The notes below the pieces were generated by a model. That model had not been told where the DNA came from. It saw only the letters and a program-made list of their open reading frames with translations, and ran no database searches. A stretch of 64,000 nucleotides of DNA, taken from positions 371,321 to 435,320 of the forward strand of contig NZ_JAFEMV010000003.1 in NCBI RefSeq assembly GCF_016892605.1, given 5' to 3'. The DNA comes from Desemzia sp. RIT 804 (lineage in GTDB: Bacteria > Bacillota > Bacilli > Lactobacillales > Carnobacteriaceae). Below, in pieces: positions 19,486 through 27,220 of the stretch. Both the position numbers and the translations under genes were made by a program. The first letter of the stretch is position 1. Each line of letters begins with the position of its first letter.

Positions 19486-20370
19486 TTATTTATCTTTTTT
19501 ATTTTGCTTGTATTTTTTTCGATGCTGTAATGGAGTCATATTATATGTTTTTTTAAAAAGAGATGAAAATGATTTGTTATTAGCAAAACCTGTTGAGTAA
19601 GTAATTTTAGTAATCGATGTATCAGTATTCATTAATAAATGATACGCTTCGTCTAAACGTATACTATTCAAATATTCAGTGAAAGTTATCCCCATATATC
19701 TTTTAAAGAATCGTGAAAAGTAAGGTGGTGAAAAATTAAATTCACGCGCTACTCCTGTAAGGGTTAATTCCCTTTGATAATTTACTTTAATATAATTTGT
19801 TATTATAGACATGCGCTCTAAGTATTTTTGTGTCTCAATTGTAGAAGATTTTTTACTATAAGAAAATTTATCGAAGATTATAAAAAGTAGATCATATAAC
19901 GAGCTCATTACTTTTAAATTTTGCGGAAAATCTTTTTGTTCTAAATTTTCTAACATACAATATAGTAATTTTCTAATTATTGAGTAACTATTTTCTTGCT
20001 CACTTGAAATATTTTCATTTAATGTATTTAAATGAATTGTGAGAGTCTCGTTATAAGCTCTTTGAGTTACTTCATTTAAAAAAGATAATGGTATTTGTAA
20101 TACAATGACTTTATTTTTAATTGGACTTTGAGTGGAATGAACTTCATTTGAATTAATAAATATAAAATCTTTTCTATTCAACAAATAAAAGTCATTCCCA
20201 ATCCACACATTTAACTGCCCTTCAACACAATACAATAGTTCAATACTTTCATGCCAATGTTTTGGTATAACCCGATCAGCATTATTTGCTTTAAATGCAA
20301 ATAACTTAACAGGAATATGTCTATTAAGCTGAACCTCTTCATATTCAAAATTCAAAATATTCATCCTCAT
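19486..20370 (-). CDS. AraC family regulator with cupin sensor
   Basis: This 294-residue protein has an N-terminal cupin with PKHWHESIELLYC and a C-terminal AraC double helix-turn-helix (LTGVAREFNFSPPYFSRFFK, ITYSTGFANNKSFSSLFKK, ending TPLQHRKKYK). The start at 20370 has AAGGA 7 bases upstream. It lies 125 bp upstream of the PTS IIC and GH3 genes on the same strand, so it is the likely activator of beta-glucoside use. Confidence 0.88.
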   Translation of the reverse strand: MRMNILNFEYEEVQLNRHIPVKLFAFKANNADRVIPKHWHESIELLYCVEGQLNVWIGNDFYLLNRKDFIFINSNEVHSTQSPIKNKVIVLQIPLSFLNEVTQRAYNETLTIHLNTLNENISSEQENSYSIIRKLLYCMLENLEQKDFPQNLKVMSSLYDLLFIIFDKFSYSKKSSTIETQKYLERMSIITNYIKVNYQRELTLTGVAREFNFSPPYFSRFFKRYMGITFTEYLNSIRLDEAYHLLMNTDTSITKITYSTGFANNKSFSSLFKKTYNMTPLQHRKKYKQNKKDK

Positions 20371-20527
20371 TTTTTTGTCCTTACTGTAGCACTAATTATA
20401 TCAGTAACTACTCATGAACTAAACTACTCAAACTACTGGGCTAAAAAATATTAAATTGTTCTTAATCCTATTATTTTTTGTTTAGTGAAAAATAATGGCT
20501 AAACAAAATGGAGTTGCTTTATCTTAC

Positions 20528-20698
20528 TTATTGCAAAAATGCCGATACTTTTTTAATGCTAGGGAAAATGATTTAGATACCTAACATAAAGACGCAGTTA
20601 ACCCCTAATAACACGGCTAATGTGCTCGCAGCGAAAGTCTCGTAATAAAATTATCCGTACAAGCTTACAGCTATTGTTTTCCCAAAAATAATATTTAG
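20528..20698 (-). pseudogene. Remnant of a dmkA-like (UbiA/MenA) prenyltransferase gene
   Basis: Read on the minus strand, this stretch encodes GKTIAVSLYG, stop, FYYETFAASTLAVLLGVN, CVFMLGI, stop, IIFPSIKK. It aligns without gaps to residues about 231-275 of the intact DmkA at 51684-52631 (GKPIAVKLYSWLYYGAFAAT, TLAVLLGVNPIWMLGIWLIF). The two in-frame TAA codons (20651-20653 and 20573-20575) fall where DmkA has tryptophans. No start and no N-terminal part remain. It is a decayed paralogue or a duplication scar, sitting directly upstream of the attenuator promoter. Confidence 0.85.
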
Positions 20699-20723
20699 AT
20701 TATAAAAAAATGAGATTAAGATG

Positions 20724-20752
20724 TTGACTTATTAATTTTTAGATGTTATTCT
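20724..20752 (+). promoter_or_regulatory. Promoter of the leader/BASS transporter operon
   Basis: TTGACT (20724-20729) and TATTCT (20747-20752) are separated by exactly 17 bases. A start site near 20759 would give a very short 5' end before the leader peptide ribosome binding site (GAGGAG, 20769-20774). Confidence 0.7.
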
Positions 20753-20784
20753 TTCTTCACTAACTTATGAGGAGATAACTGTCC

Positions 20785-20835
20785 ATGACATTATTCAGCC
20801 AAACAGCAATTATTATTATTAGAACCAGGATTTAG
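20785..20835 (+). CDS. Isoleucine-rich leader peptide of an attenuator
   Basis: This is a 16-codon reading frame, MTLFSQTAIIIIRTRI, with GGAG 10 bases upstream. It contains four consecutive ATT codons (20809-20820) and a fifth at its end. Its codons 4-6 overlap arm 1 of an RNA structure that ends in a terminator. The design is that of classical amino-acid attenuators such as ilv or trp leaders. Too short for homology, so it is inferred from position and pairing. Confidence 0.65.
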   Translation: MTLFSQTAIIIIRTRI

Positions 20836-20940
20836 ACACTGTAAGCAATTTTTTACAGGAGTTTAGGTCCTATTCGTGCTAACTTGGCTGAATGGGACTT
20901 AAGGCTACCCATTCAATTGAATGGGTAGCCTTTTTGTTTT
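20793..20940 (+). promoter_or_regulatory. Transcription attenuator with mutually exclusive stems
   Basis: Arm 1 ATTCAGCCAA (20793-20802) is perfectly complementary to arm 2 TTGGCTGAAT (20884-20893). GAATGGG of arm 2 (20890-20896) can instead pair with CCCATTC (20908-20914), which is the 5' arm of the terminator hairpin 20901-20932 followed by T-rich sequence. A small hairpin CTGTAA/TTACAG lies between. A ribosome stalled at the leader isoleucine codons would cover arm 1, free arm 2 and block the terminator. Riboswitch families I know do not fit. Confidence 0.7.
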
Positions 20941-21031
20941 CTCGAAAGGATGATGGATATGGAAAGTGACATTTTGGGATGAATGAAACAAATAAATAAA
21001 AAAACGTTTTATACTTTTGGAGGGATTTTTT

Positions 21032-22000
21032 ATGAAGCATTTTAATACATTTAATCAGTTCTACAACAAGTACCTGGCTTTGATTGTTGTAGGTGTGGCA
21101 GCAGCAGCTCTTTTATTGCCCCAAACCTTTTTATGGGCAAGTTCTTATACAACATTATTTTTGCAAGTTGTGATGTTCACCATGGGGTTAACGATGAAAC
21201 CAGTTGATTTTACCGCTGTCTTTAAAAAGCCTTGGTTGATGGCGTTGGTTACATTCTTGCAATTCACATTTATGCCTCTTTCAGCTTTATTATTAGCAAA
21301 GCTGTTTCAGTTACCAGATGAGATCGCGCTTGGTTTGATTCTAGTTGGCTGCGTACCAGGAGGAACTTCTTCCAATGTTATTACTTACTTAGCCAACGGA
21401 GACGTTCCATTATCTGTTGCGGCAACTTCTATTTCAACTCTATTAGCGCCATTACTTACACCTTTGTTCTTATCCCTTTATGGTGGAGCCTACTTAGAGA
21501 TCAGCTTCTGGAGTATGTTCTTATCGATCTTACAAGTCGTATTGGTTCCCATAGTCGGTGGATTGATCTTCCGTTATTTCTTTGGTACTCGTGTAGAGAA
21601 AATAGAAACAGCCCTGCCTTCCCTTTCTGCAACAGCTGTTTTATTGGTTTTAGGCGGAACTGTATCCGTCAACTCTGACACTTTACTTGGAACAGGTATG
21701 ATTATGTTCTTGATCGTTTGGTTGCATAATTTGTCTGGTTACGCTATGGGTTATGCTGCTTGCAAATTATTCAAGATCAAGCTTTCGTCTACAAGAGCTA
21801 TCGCTGTCGAAGTCGGCTTACAAAATACTGGTCTTGCCGGAAGTTTAGGACTGGCTTATTTTAGCCCAGCAACTGCATTAGCTGGTGCAGCCGGAACGAT
21901 TGTCCATACTTTATTTGGAACTATATTTGCTTCCATTTGCAGCTATAAAGATCTTAAAGAAAAAGAAGCTTCTGCAGCTGCCGTTACTGAGCTTTTATAA
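21032..22000 (+). CDS. Bile acid:sodium symporter (BASS) family transporter
   Basis: This 322-residue membrane protein has about 10 hydrophobic segments and the BASS motifs GCVPGGTSSNVITYLANGD and EVGLQNTGLAGSLG. Bacterial members carry 2-oxo acids (pantoate/ketopantoate, pyruvate-like acids) or bile acids with sodium. I chose ATG 21032 because TTGGAGGG lies 8 bases upstream; an in-frame TTG at 21017 is part of that site. It is preceded by the isoleucine attenuator and followed after 27 bases by a GldA-like dehydrogenase, which suggests uptake of an oxo or hydroxy acid. The substrate is inferred only. Confidence 0.85.
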   Translation: MKHFNTFNQFYNKYLALIVVGVAAAALLLPQTFLWASSYTTLFLQVVMFTMGLTMKPVDFTAVFKKPWLMALVTFLQFTFMPLSALLLAKLFQLPDEIALGLILVGCVPGGTSSNVITYLANGDVPLSVAATSISTLLAPLLTPLFLSLYGGAYLEISFWSMFLSILQVVLVPIVGGLIFRYFFGTRVEKIETALPSLSATAVLLVLGGTVSVNSDTLLGTGMIMFLIVWLHNLSGYAMGYAACKLFKIKLSSTRAIAVEVGLQNTGLAGSLGLAYFSPATALAGAAGTIVHTLFGTIFASICSYKDLKEKEASAAAVTELL

Positions 22001-22027
22001 ACAAATCATAGAAAGAAGGAATTTATT

Positions 22028-23110
22028 ATGCGTTTAAGCCAAGTTGTTCGCCCTGGACCAGGTCAATTTTTATGCGAATCTGGTGCTTTAAATTATTTGG
22101 ACCAAAAATTAGCCTCATTTACTGATCCTGTGATTATTACCGGAGAATTATCCTATCAAGCCTTTCAAAAGCATTATACTGGTTCTTTAGATTTACCCGT
22201 ATTCCGTTATGACGGTACTGCTTCTCATGAGGACATGGATCGTTTAGCTCAATTAGTAAAAGGAACAGATTGTGTAGTAGGTATCGGTGGAGGCCGCGCC
22301 TTAGATACCGCTAAAGGTACGGCCGAATTATTACAGGTCGAGTATGTAACGGTTCCTACGGTGTTAGGAACTTGTGCAGCTTATACCCCGCTTTCTGCTG
22401 TGTATCATCCGGATCATACTTTTAATGTGGTCGATTATTATGAAAAAGCCGCTTTGCTTTGTCTGATGGACCTAGATTTGCTAGTGGAGTCGCCTAAAAA
22501 ATATTTTATGGGCGGTATCGGTGACACTCTAGCAAAATGGTACGAAGCAGAAGGCATTACACGCCATGTGGAAACTGGATTGCCAGCGGTGGTACAAGTT
22601 GGATTGAAAACAGCAAAAGTCACCCAAGAACTCTTATTGGAAGACAGTAAAGAAGCTTTAGCCAGTATGGATCGTGGCGATGTTACAGAAGCATTCAAAC
22701 GTGTTGCTGAAGCAGTTGTGGCGATTGCCGGTACGGTCGGTGGATTTGCTGGCGAGTATGGTCGTATGGCTGGAGCACATGCAATCCATAATGGGATGTC
22801 GCTTGTTCCTGAAACCCACGCTTTTGAACATGGTGTTAAGGTGGCCTACGGATTATTAGTCCAATTGTGGGCCTCAGGAGATGCAGAAGAAGTACAACGC
22901 CTACTGCCTTTCTATAAAGAAAACCACTTCCCGCACCGCTTAGCCGACTTCGGAGTGGAAGATCATTTGCTGGAAAAATCAGAAAAAATCGCCTCGTTTG
23001 CAGCTTCAGATACTGAGACCTTCAATTTAGCGGTACCAGATGTCACAAAAACTATGGTGTTTAATGCTATGAAAGCCGTCGAATACCTTTCTGAAACAGT
23101 GACCGTTTAA
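22028..23110 (+). CDS. GldA-like metal-dependent alcohol/hydroxyacid dehydrogenase
   Basis: This 360-residue member of the iron-containing alcohol dehydrogenase superfamily belongs to the glycerol dehydrogenase branch. It shows the NAD-binding motif VGIGGGRALDTAKG (84-97) and metal ligands Asp166 (GGIGDTLAKW), His251 (AGAHAIHNG) and His268 (FEHGV). E. coli HcxA in this branch reduces 2-oxobutanoate and 2-oxoglutarate. Given the linked transporter and isoleucine leader, a 2-oxo acid reductase role fits better than glycerol oxidation, but this is inference. The ribosome binding site AAGAAGGAA precedes the ATG. Confidence 0.82.
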   Translation: MRLSQVVRPGPGQFLCESGALNYLDQKLASFTDPVIITGELSYQAFQKHYTGSLDLPVFRYDGTASHEDMDRLAQLVKGTDCVVGIGGGRALDTAKGTAELLQVEYVTVPTVLGTCAAYTPLSAVYHPDHTFNVVDYYEKAALLCLMDLDLLVESPKKYFMGGIGDTLAKWYEAEGITRHVETGLPAVVQVGLKTAKVTQELLLEDSKEALASMDRGDVTEAFKRVAEAVVAIAGTVGGFAGEYGRMAGAHAIHNGMSLVPETHAFEHGVKVAYGLLVQLWASGDAEEVQRLLPFYKENHFPHRLADFGVEDHLLEKSEKIASFAASDTETFNLAVPDVTKTMVFNAMKAVEYLSETVTV

Positions 23111-23290
23111 TAAACATCAAATTACTTTGCAGATAAACAAGCACATTCGTCTATAAACGTTTGTGCTTATTTATTTATGCATTGATTAAAAACTTTATGA
23201 TAAGTCATGTTATGTATAAGAGGAATTCTGCACTTGTGTATGGTATATTATGAAATGTGAAGTAAACAGAAAAGATAGGAGTTAGTTGTA

Positions 23291-24040
23291 ATGAATGAAT
23301 TTAAAACAAGTGCAGAATTGAAACAAGATGCTCGTGATATGTTAAAAGGAAGATGGAAAGATGCAGTGTTGATGAACTTTATTCCAACACTGATAATAAT
23401 TGTTGCTCTAGTAATTTTAGTGATTACTATTTTTATAGCGGCTGAATCTTTTGGTTTCTGGTCAGAATCAACATCTGATAGCTATTTCCCAGGAAACAGC
23501 AGCAGCGGCACTGCCAGCGGTATTTTCTCCGCCTTCATAACTGCTGGAATTTCATTTACTTTTCTAAATGCTTTTCGTGATGCTAGTTACAAGATCCGTC
23601 CATTAAAAGACGCGTTCCAAGCATTTTCTAAAAAATACTTTTTAGGAGTATTGCTTGTCTACATTATTTCGAGTCTGTTTACTTTCCTATGGACATTACT
23701 GTTCATTATTCCAGGGATCATTAAATCATATGCTTACTCTCAAGCTTACTTGATTTATAAAGATCATGTAGATCGTCCCGACTTGGAACAGATTTCAGCA
23801 TTGGATTGTATCACAGAGAGTAAGGAATTGATGCAAGGACACAAAATGCGGTTCTTTCTGTTGGGACTAAGCTTTCTTGGCTGGATTCTGATTGGCGTGC
23901 TTACATTAGGCATTGGCTTTTTATGGATCACACCGTATATGGTAGCTACTAATACAGCCTTCTACCACGATTTAGTGGGTGATCCTTCTATGGATAACGA
24001 ATGGGAAACTGATGATGAGTGGGATGAGTCGGACTTTTAA
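23291..24040 (+). CDS. DUF975 family membrane protein
   Basis: This 249-residue protein begins with the DUF975 signature (TSAELKQDARDMLKGRWKDAV) and has about five hydrophobic segments, with IPGIIKSYAYSQAYLIYKD in the middle. The C-terminus is acidic (WETDDEWDESDF). AGGAG lies 9 bases upstream of the start. Function is unknown for the family. It stands alone between the dehydrogenase and the arginase-fold gene; no operon link is evident. A weak inverted repeat (AAGCACA/TGTGCTT, 23139-23168) may end the preceding operon. Confidence 0.8.
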   Translation: MNEFKTSAELKQDARDMLKGRWKDAVLMNFIPTLIIIVALVILVITIFIAAESFGFWSESTSDSYFPGNSSSGTASGIFSAFITAGISFTFLNAFRDASYKIRPLKDAFQAFSKKYFLGVLLVYIISSLFTFLWTLLFIIPGIIKSYAYSQAYLIYKDHVDRPDLEQISALDCITESKELMQGHKMRFFLLGLSFLGWILIGVLTLGIGFLWITPYMVATNTAFYHDLVGDPSMDNEWETDDEWDESDF

Positions 24041-24108
24041 AGAAGACACTTCAATAGATGACAGAGTGAAAACTATTGCTTGTACAATCTCGAAAAGGAG
24101 ATTTTGAA

Positions 24109-24960
24109 ATGGACATTCATTTGTATTCTATTCCATATGATTCAGGGTATAAAGATATTCGAATGGGTGCTGGACCGAACCATCTCATAAAAAACGGCCT
24201 ATTCAAATCATTGCTTTCTAAAGGTTACAACACTACTATAGAAAAAATTGAAACAGACTTATCCCTAAAAACAGAATTGGAAAATGCTTTTGCCATTTTT
24301 AAGATTCTTTCAGAAAAAATAAAGAAGAGTCAATCAGATACAGGTTTTCCAGTTGTCTTATCAGGAAATTGCAACACTTCAGTTGGAGCTGTAAGCGGGT
24401 TAGACAACGATGTAGGAGTTATTTGGTTTGATGCTCATGGCGATTGTAAAACTCCTGAAACAACTCCGATCGCTTTTTTGGATGGAATGGGAATCCCAAT
24501 GTTAGCTGGATTATGCTGGAAAAATTTACTTTCCCAAATTCCGAATTATCAGCCTATTCCCATTTCTGCTATTTTGCATCTTGGGGGACGGCATTTTTAT
24601 AAAGAAGAAAAAGAATTCATTTCCCAAACTGGTCTACAGGTCATTTCTTCCGCATCGCTACTAGAGGGCAAGGAAACCTTAGTAACAGACGCTCTTAAAA
24701 AAATAAAGACAAAAAAAGTTTACATTCATATAGATTTAGATGTATTAGATCCAGCTATTTCTCCCGCAAACGAATATGCTGTGAGTAACGGGTTAAATAA
24801 AGAAAACATGCTGGATATTCTTCGTTTGATTGGAGAATGTCATACTATTGTAGGGTGTGGGTTCGCCTCTTATGATCCACAGTACGATAATGGACATGTA
24901 TTGGAGACAGCCATTGCTTTATGCGACGAAATAGTTGCTTTAGCCGAATCTACTCTATGA
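24109..24960 (+). CDS. Arginase/agmatinase-fold hydrolase with altered metal site
   Basis: This 283-residue ureohydrolase-fold protein has two of the three metal motifs intact: WFDAHGD (Asp108, His110, Asp112) and HIDLDVLDP (Asp209, Asp211). The usual first motif GGDHS reads SGNCNTS, with Cys88 where the manganese-binding histidine should be. It may thus be mononuclear or act on a different guanidino compound. ATG 24109 has AAAAGGAG 8 bases upstream; a frame opening at 24076 is not supported. It is monocistronic, with a shared terminator behind it. Confidence 0.85.
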   Translation: MDIHLYSIPYDSGYKDIRMGAGPNHLIKNGLFKSLLSKGYNTTIEKIETDLSLKTELENAFAIFKILSEKIKKSQSDTGFPVVLSGNCNTSVGAVSGLDNDVGVIWFDAHGDCKTPETTPIAFLDGMGIPMLAGLCWKNLLSQIPNYQPIPISAILHLGGRHFYKEEKEFISQTGLQVISSASLLEGKETLVTDALKKIKTKKVYIHIDLDVLDPAISPANEYAVSNGLNKENMLDILRLIGECHTIVGCGFASYDPQYDNGHVLETAIALCDEIVALAESTL

Positions 24961-24975
24961 ACACTGCCAAATACC

Positions 24976-25028
24976 AAGTAAAAAGCTTTAAATCAAGAGG
25001 TTTGTCCTTGATTTAAAGCTTTTTACTT
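24976..25028. terminator. Bidirectional terminator
   Basis: A perfect 22-bp stem (24976-24997 with 25007-25028) around a 9-base loop, with A and T runs in the stem. It serves the convergent arginase-like gene and metQ. Confidence 0.92.
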
Positions 25029-25029
25029 T

Positions 25030-25914
25030 CTATTGTTCTTCCAAATAAGATATTTCCTCTTGAACCGGAACCTTTGTACCTTCAAATTGTTCCTCAATAT
25101 ATTCTTGAACTTCTTCACTATGGTAAAGTTCTCCTAATTTCAAAATGTCTTCATTATCAGCATTCTCTTTTTGGGTCACTAAAATATTGATATTATCTTT
25201 CGTATCTTTATTGATTTCTTCATAAAAAAGTGAATCTTCCAAGACATTTAATCCACCTTCCATCGCCACTGTATTCCCTATTAAGACCAAGTCTACGTCT
25301 TGTAACACTCGTGGGCCAGTTGTATCGTCGATTTCAACAAATGTTAAATTTTTAGGATTGTCGATAATATCACTCGTTGTGCCTAATGCATCAAAATCAT
25401 CCGGCAAGGTAATCAATCCCGCTGCTTGGAGTAATAACAAGCCTCGTGAAGCATTGGATGGATTATCAGCAATTGCCACAACAGATCCTTCAGCTATATC
25501 CTCAACAGACTCAACTTTATCAGAGTAAAGCCCCATTGGCTCTAGATAAGTTGTTGCAAAAGCTGTTAAGTCTGCTCCGCTTTCTTCATTAAATGATTTT
25601 AAATATGCCCATGATTGGAAGGCATTGACATCCACTTCGCCTTCAGCAGTTGCTGTGTTCAATTGGGGTCCACCATTGACTTCTTCAACTTCTAGTGTGA
25701 CGCCTGCTTCTTTTGCAGCATCTGTTTGGGCAATATATTCCCAGATCTGAACGTCCGATGCTTGAGCTCCGATCACTATGGTTTGGGATTCATCTGAATT
25801 ACTAGTTTCAGAAGATACGCTTTCTGTTGCGCCTCCTGTTGTTGAATTGCAAGCGCCCAGAATGATAGCTGTTGTAATTAAAATGGCGGATAAAATACTT
25901 TGTCTTTTTTTCAT
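25030..25914 (-). CDS. metQ: Methionine ABC transporter substrate-binding lipoprotein
   Basis: This 294-residue NlpA/MetQ family protein has a lipoprotein signal with lipobox ILGAC and the mature domain motifs VTLEVEEVNGGPQLNTATAEGEVDVNAFQ (split here as VNGGPQLN and DVNAFQSWAYL). ATG 25914 is preceded by AAAGGA; a longer reading frame to 26073 runs back into the SDR gene and is not credible. It is the last gene of a methionine T-box operon but has no metN or metP beside it, so the ATPase and permease must come from another locus. Confidence 0.9.
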   Translation of the reverse strand: MKKRQSILSAILITTAIILGACNSTTGGATESVSSETSNSDESQTIVIGAQASDVQIWEYIAQTDAAKEAGVTLEVEEVNGGPQLNTATAEGEVDVNAFQSWAYLKSFNEESGADLTAFATTYLEPMGLYSDKVESVEDIAEGSVVAIADNPSNASRGLLLLQAAGLITLPDDFDALGTTSDIIDNPKNLTFVEIDDTTGPRVLQDVDLVLIGNTVAMEGGLNVLEDSLFYEEINKDTKDNINILVTQKENADNEDILKLGELYHSEEVQEYIEEQFEGTKVPVQEEISYLEEQ

Positions 25915-25937
25915 GCCTAACCGTCCTTTCTTCGTTC

Positions 25938-26708
25938 TTAATGCATAGTCATGCCGCCAGTGACATTGATCGCTTGTCCTGTCATATATGCGGACAAATG
26001 ACTCGCTAGGAATAGAACCACAGCCGCAACTTCCGATGCTTTTGCTGTACGTCCAAGTGGAATTTGCGAGCAATCTTCAGCGTAGATTTCTTCAGGTGTC
26101 ATCCCTCTGATTAATCCACCTTCTACTCTTTCGCGGCGTTTCATTTCTGTTTCAACGATTCCCGGGCAAACAGCATTGACAAGGATATTGTCCTTTGCAA
26201 GCTCTTTTGCCAACGTTTTGGTGAATCCCAAAACAGCATGTTTAGAAGCTGTATAAGTCCCTAGAGCGGTATACCCATTTTTTCCAGCTTGTGAAGCAAT
26301 CTGAATGATCCGACCGCCATTTCCGACCCCCTGCATAAGCTTTCCGACATTTTTTGAAGTCAAAAATACTCCTTTGGCATTCACATCCATGACTTTGTCC
26401 CAGTCAGAGACCTGACTCTCGACCGCTAGATCCATGGTTGAAATTCCCGCGCTATTTACTAGAACATCTACTTTACCAAATGTTTCTAACGTACTTTTCA
26501 ACCAATTACGAACGGATTCTTCCGAAGCAACATTCAACTTTGAAACGGCAAACCGATCTGTTTCCAATTTGAAGTCTTCTTTATACCCTAAATCTCCAGA
26601 AACTACAACAGCTCCAGCTTCCAAAAAGCTGTCTACAACTGCTTTCCCTATTCCATTTTTTCCGCCTGTTACCAAGGCTACTTTGCCAGTCAAATCAATT
26701 CCGATCAT
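25938..26708 (-). CDS. Short-chain dehydrogenase/reductase
   Basis: This 256-residue classical SDR has cofactor motif TGGKNGIG, NSAGIS and the catalytic YTASK (Tyr-x3-Lys), ending with the FabG-like YMTGQAINVTGGMTMH. The acidic residue after the second strand (SGDLG) suggests NAD rather than NADP. AGGAGG precedes the start. It lies between luxS and metQ in a methionine T-box operon. Its substrate is unknown; a link to sulfur amino acid or autoinducer metabolism is only suggested by position. Confidence 0.88.
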   Translation of the reverse strand: MIGIDLTGKVALVTGGKNGIGKAVVDSFLEAGAVVVSGDLGYKEDFKLETDRFAVSKLNVASEESVRNWLKSTLETFGKVDVLVNSAGISTMDLAVESQVSDWDKVMDVNAKGVFLTSKNVGKLMQGVGNGGRIIQIASQAGKNGYTALGTYTASKHAVLGFTKTLAKELAKDNILVNAVCPGIVETEMKRRERVEGGLIRGMTPEEIYAEDCSQIPLGRTAKASEVAAVVLFLASHLSAYMTGQAINVTGGMTMH

Positions 26709-26730
26709 CCGTATTTACCTCCTAGGAGTA

Positions 26731-27195
26731 CTATGCAAATACACGTTCAAAGGGATCTCTGCTAAGCCCTTTTTTCAGTACATCTTTTGCATACTCTTTC
26801 GCCGCAAATAAAGAATGGTCTTTATAGTTTCCACAAGAAACTTGGGAGACGGCAGGAACTTCTTCTGTATCTAAAACGCGCTGCAAGGTTTTCTCTAAAG
26901 CTGCTGCTACAACTTCAGGCGAATCTTCCTCCCATTTGATCAAATAAAATCCAGTACGGCAGCCCATTGGTGAAATATCAATAATTCCATCCAGCTCATC
27001 TCGTAAGTATGTTGCTAACAAATGTTCTAACGTATGCAGAGCTCCTGTAGGCAATGCATCTTGATTTGGTTGCAAAAAGCGCAAATCGTATTTTTGAACA
27101 ACACTGCCTTTACTATTCTTTTCCACTCCTGCCACACGTACATAAGGTACTTTCACCAAATTATGATCTAATTCAAAACTTTCTACTCTAGCCAT
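26731..27195 (-). CDS. luxS: S-ribosylhomocysteine lyase LuxS
   Basis: This 154-residue enzyme splits S-ribosylhomocysteine into homocysteine and the AI-2 precursor DPD. Zinc ligands are visible in HTLEH and in SCGNYKDHS, and the catalytic cysteine lies in GCRTGFYL. ATG 27195 follows a perfect GAGGAGG; a longer frame to 27249 overlaps the methyltransferase and is not supported. In the operon it supplies homocysteine to the upstream methyltransferase, closing the activated methyl cycle. Confidence 0.96.
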   Translation of the reverse strand: MARVESFELDHNLVKVPYVRVAGVEKNSKGSVVQKYDLRFLQPNQDALPTGALHTLEHLLATYLRDELDGIIDISPMGCRTGFYLIKWEEDSPEVVAAALEKTLQRVLDTEEVPAVSQVSCGNYKDHSLFAAKEYAKDVLKKGLSRDPFERVFA

Positions 27196-27220
27196 CTTGA
27201 ATTCCTCCTCGTTTCTTCTT

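Noticed and set aside
20459..20476. 18-base sequence TTCTTAATCCTATTATTT shared with 59119-59136
   Set aside because: Both sites lie near decayed sequence, but the match is short and AT-rich, so it may be chance or a common flank; not enough to call an insertion sequence end.
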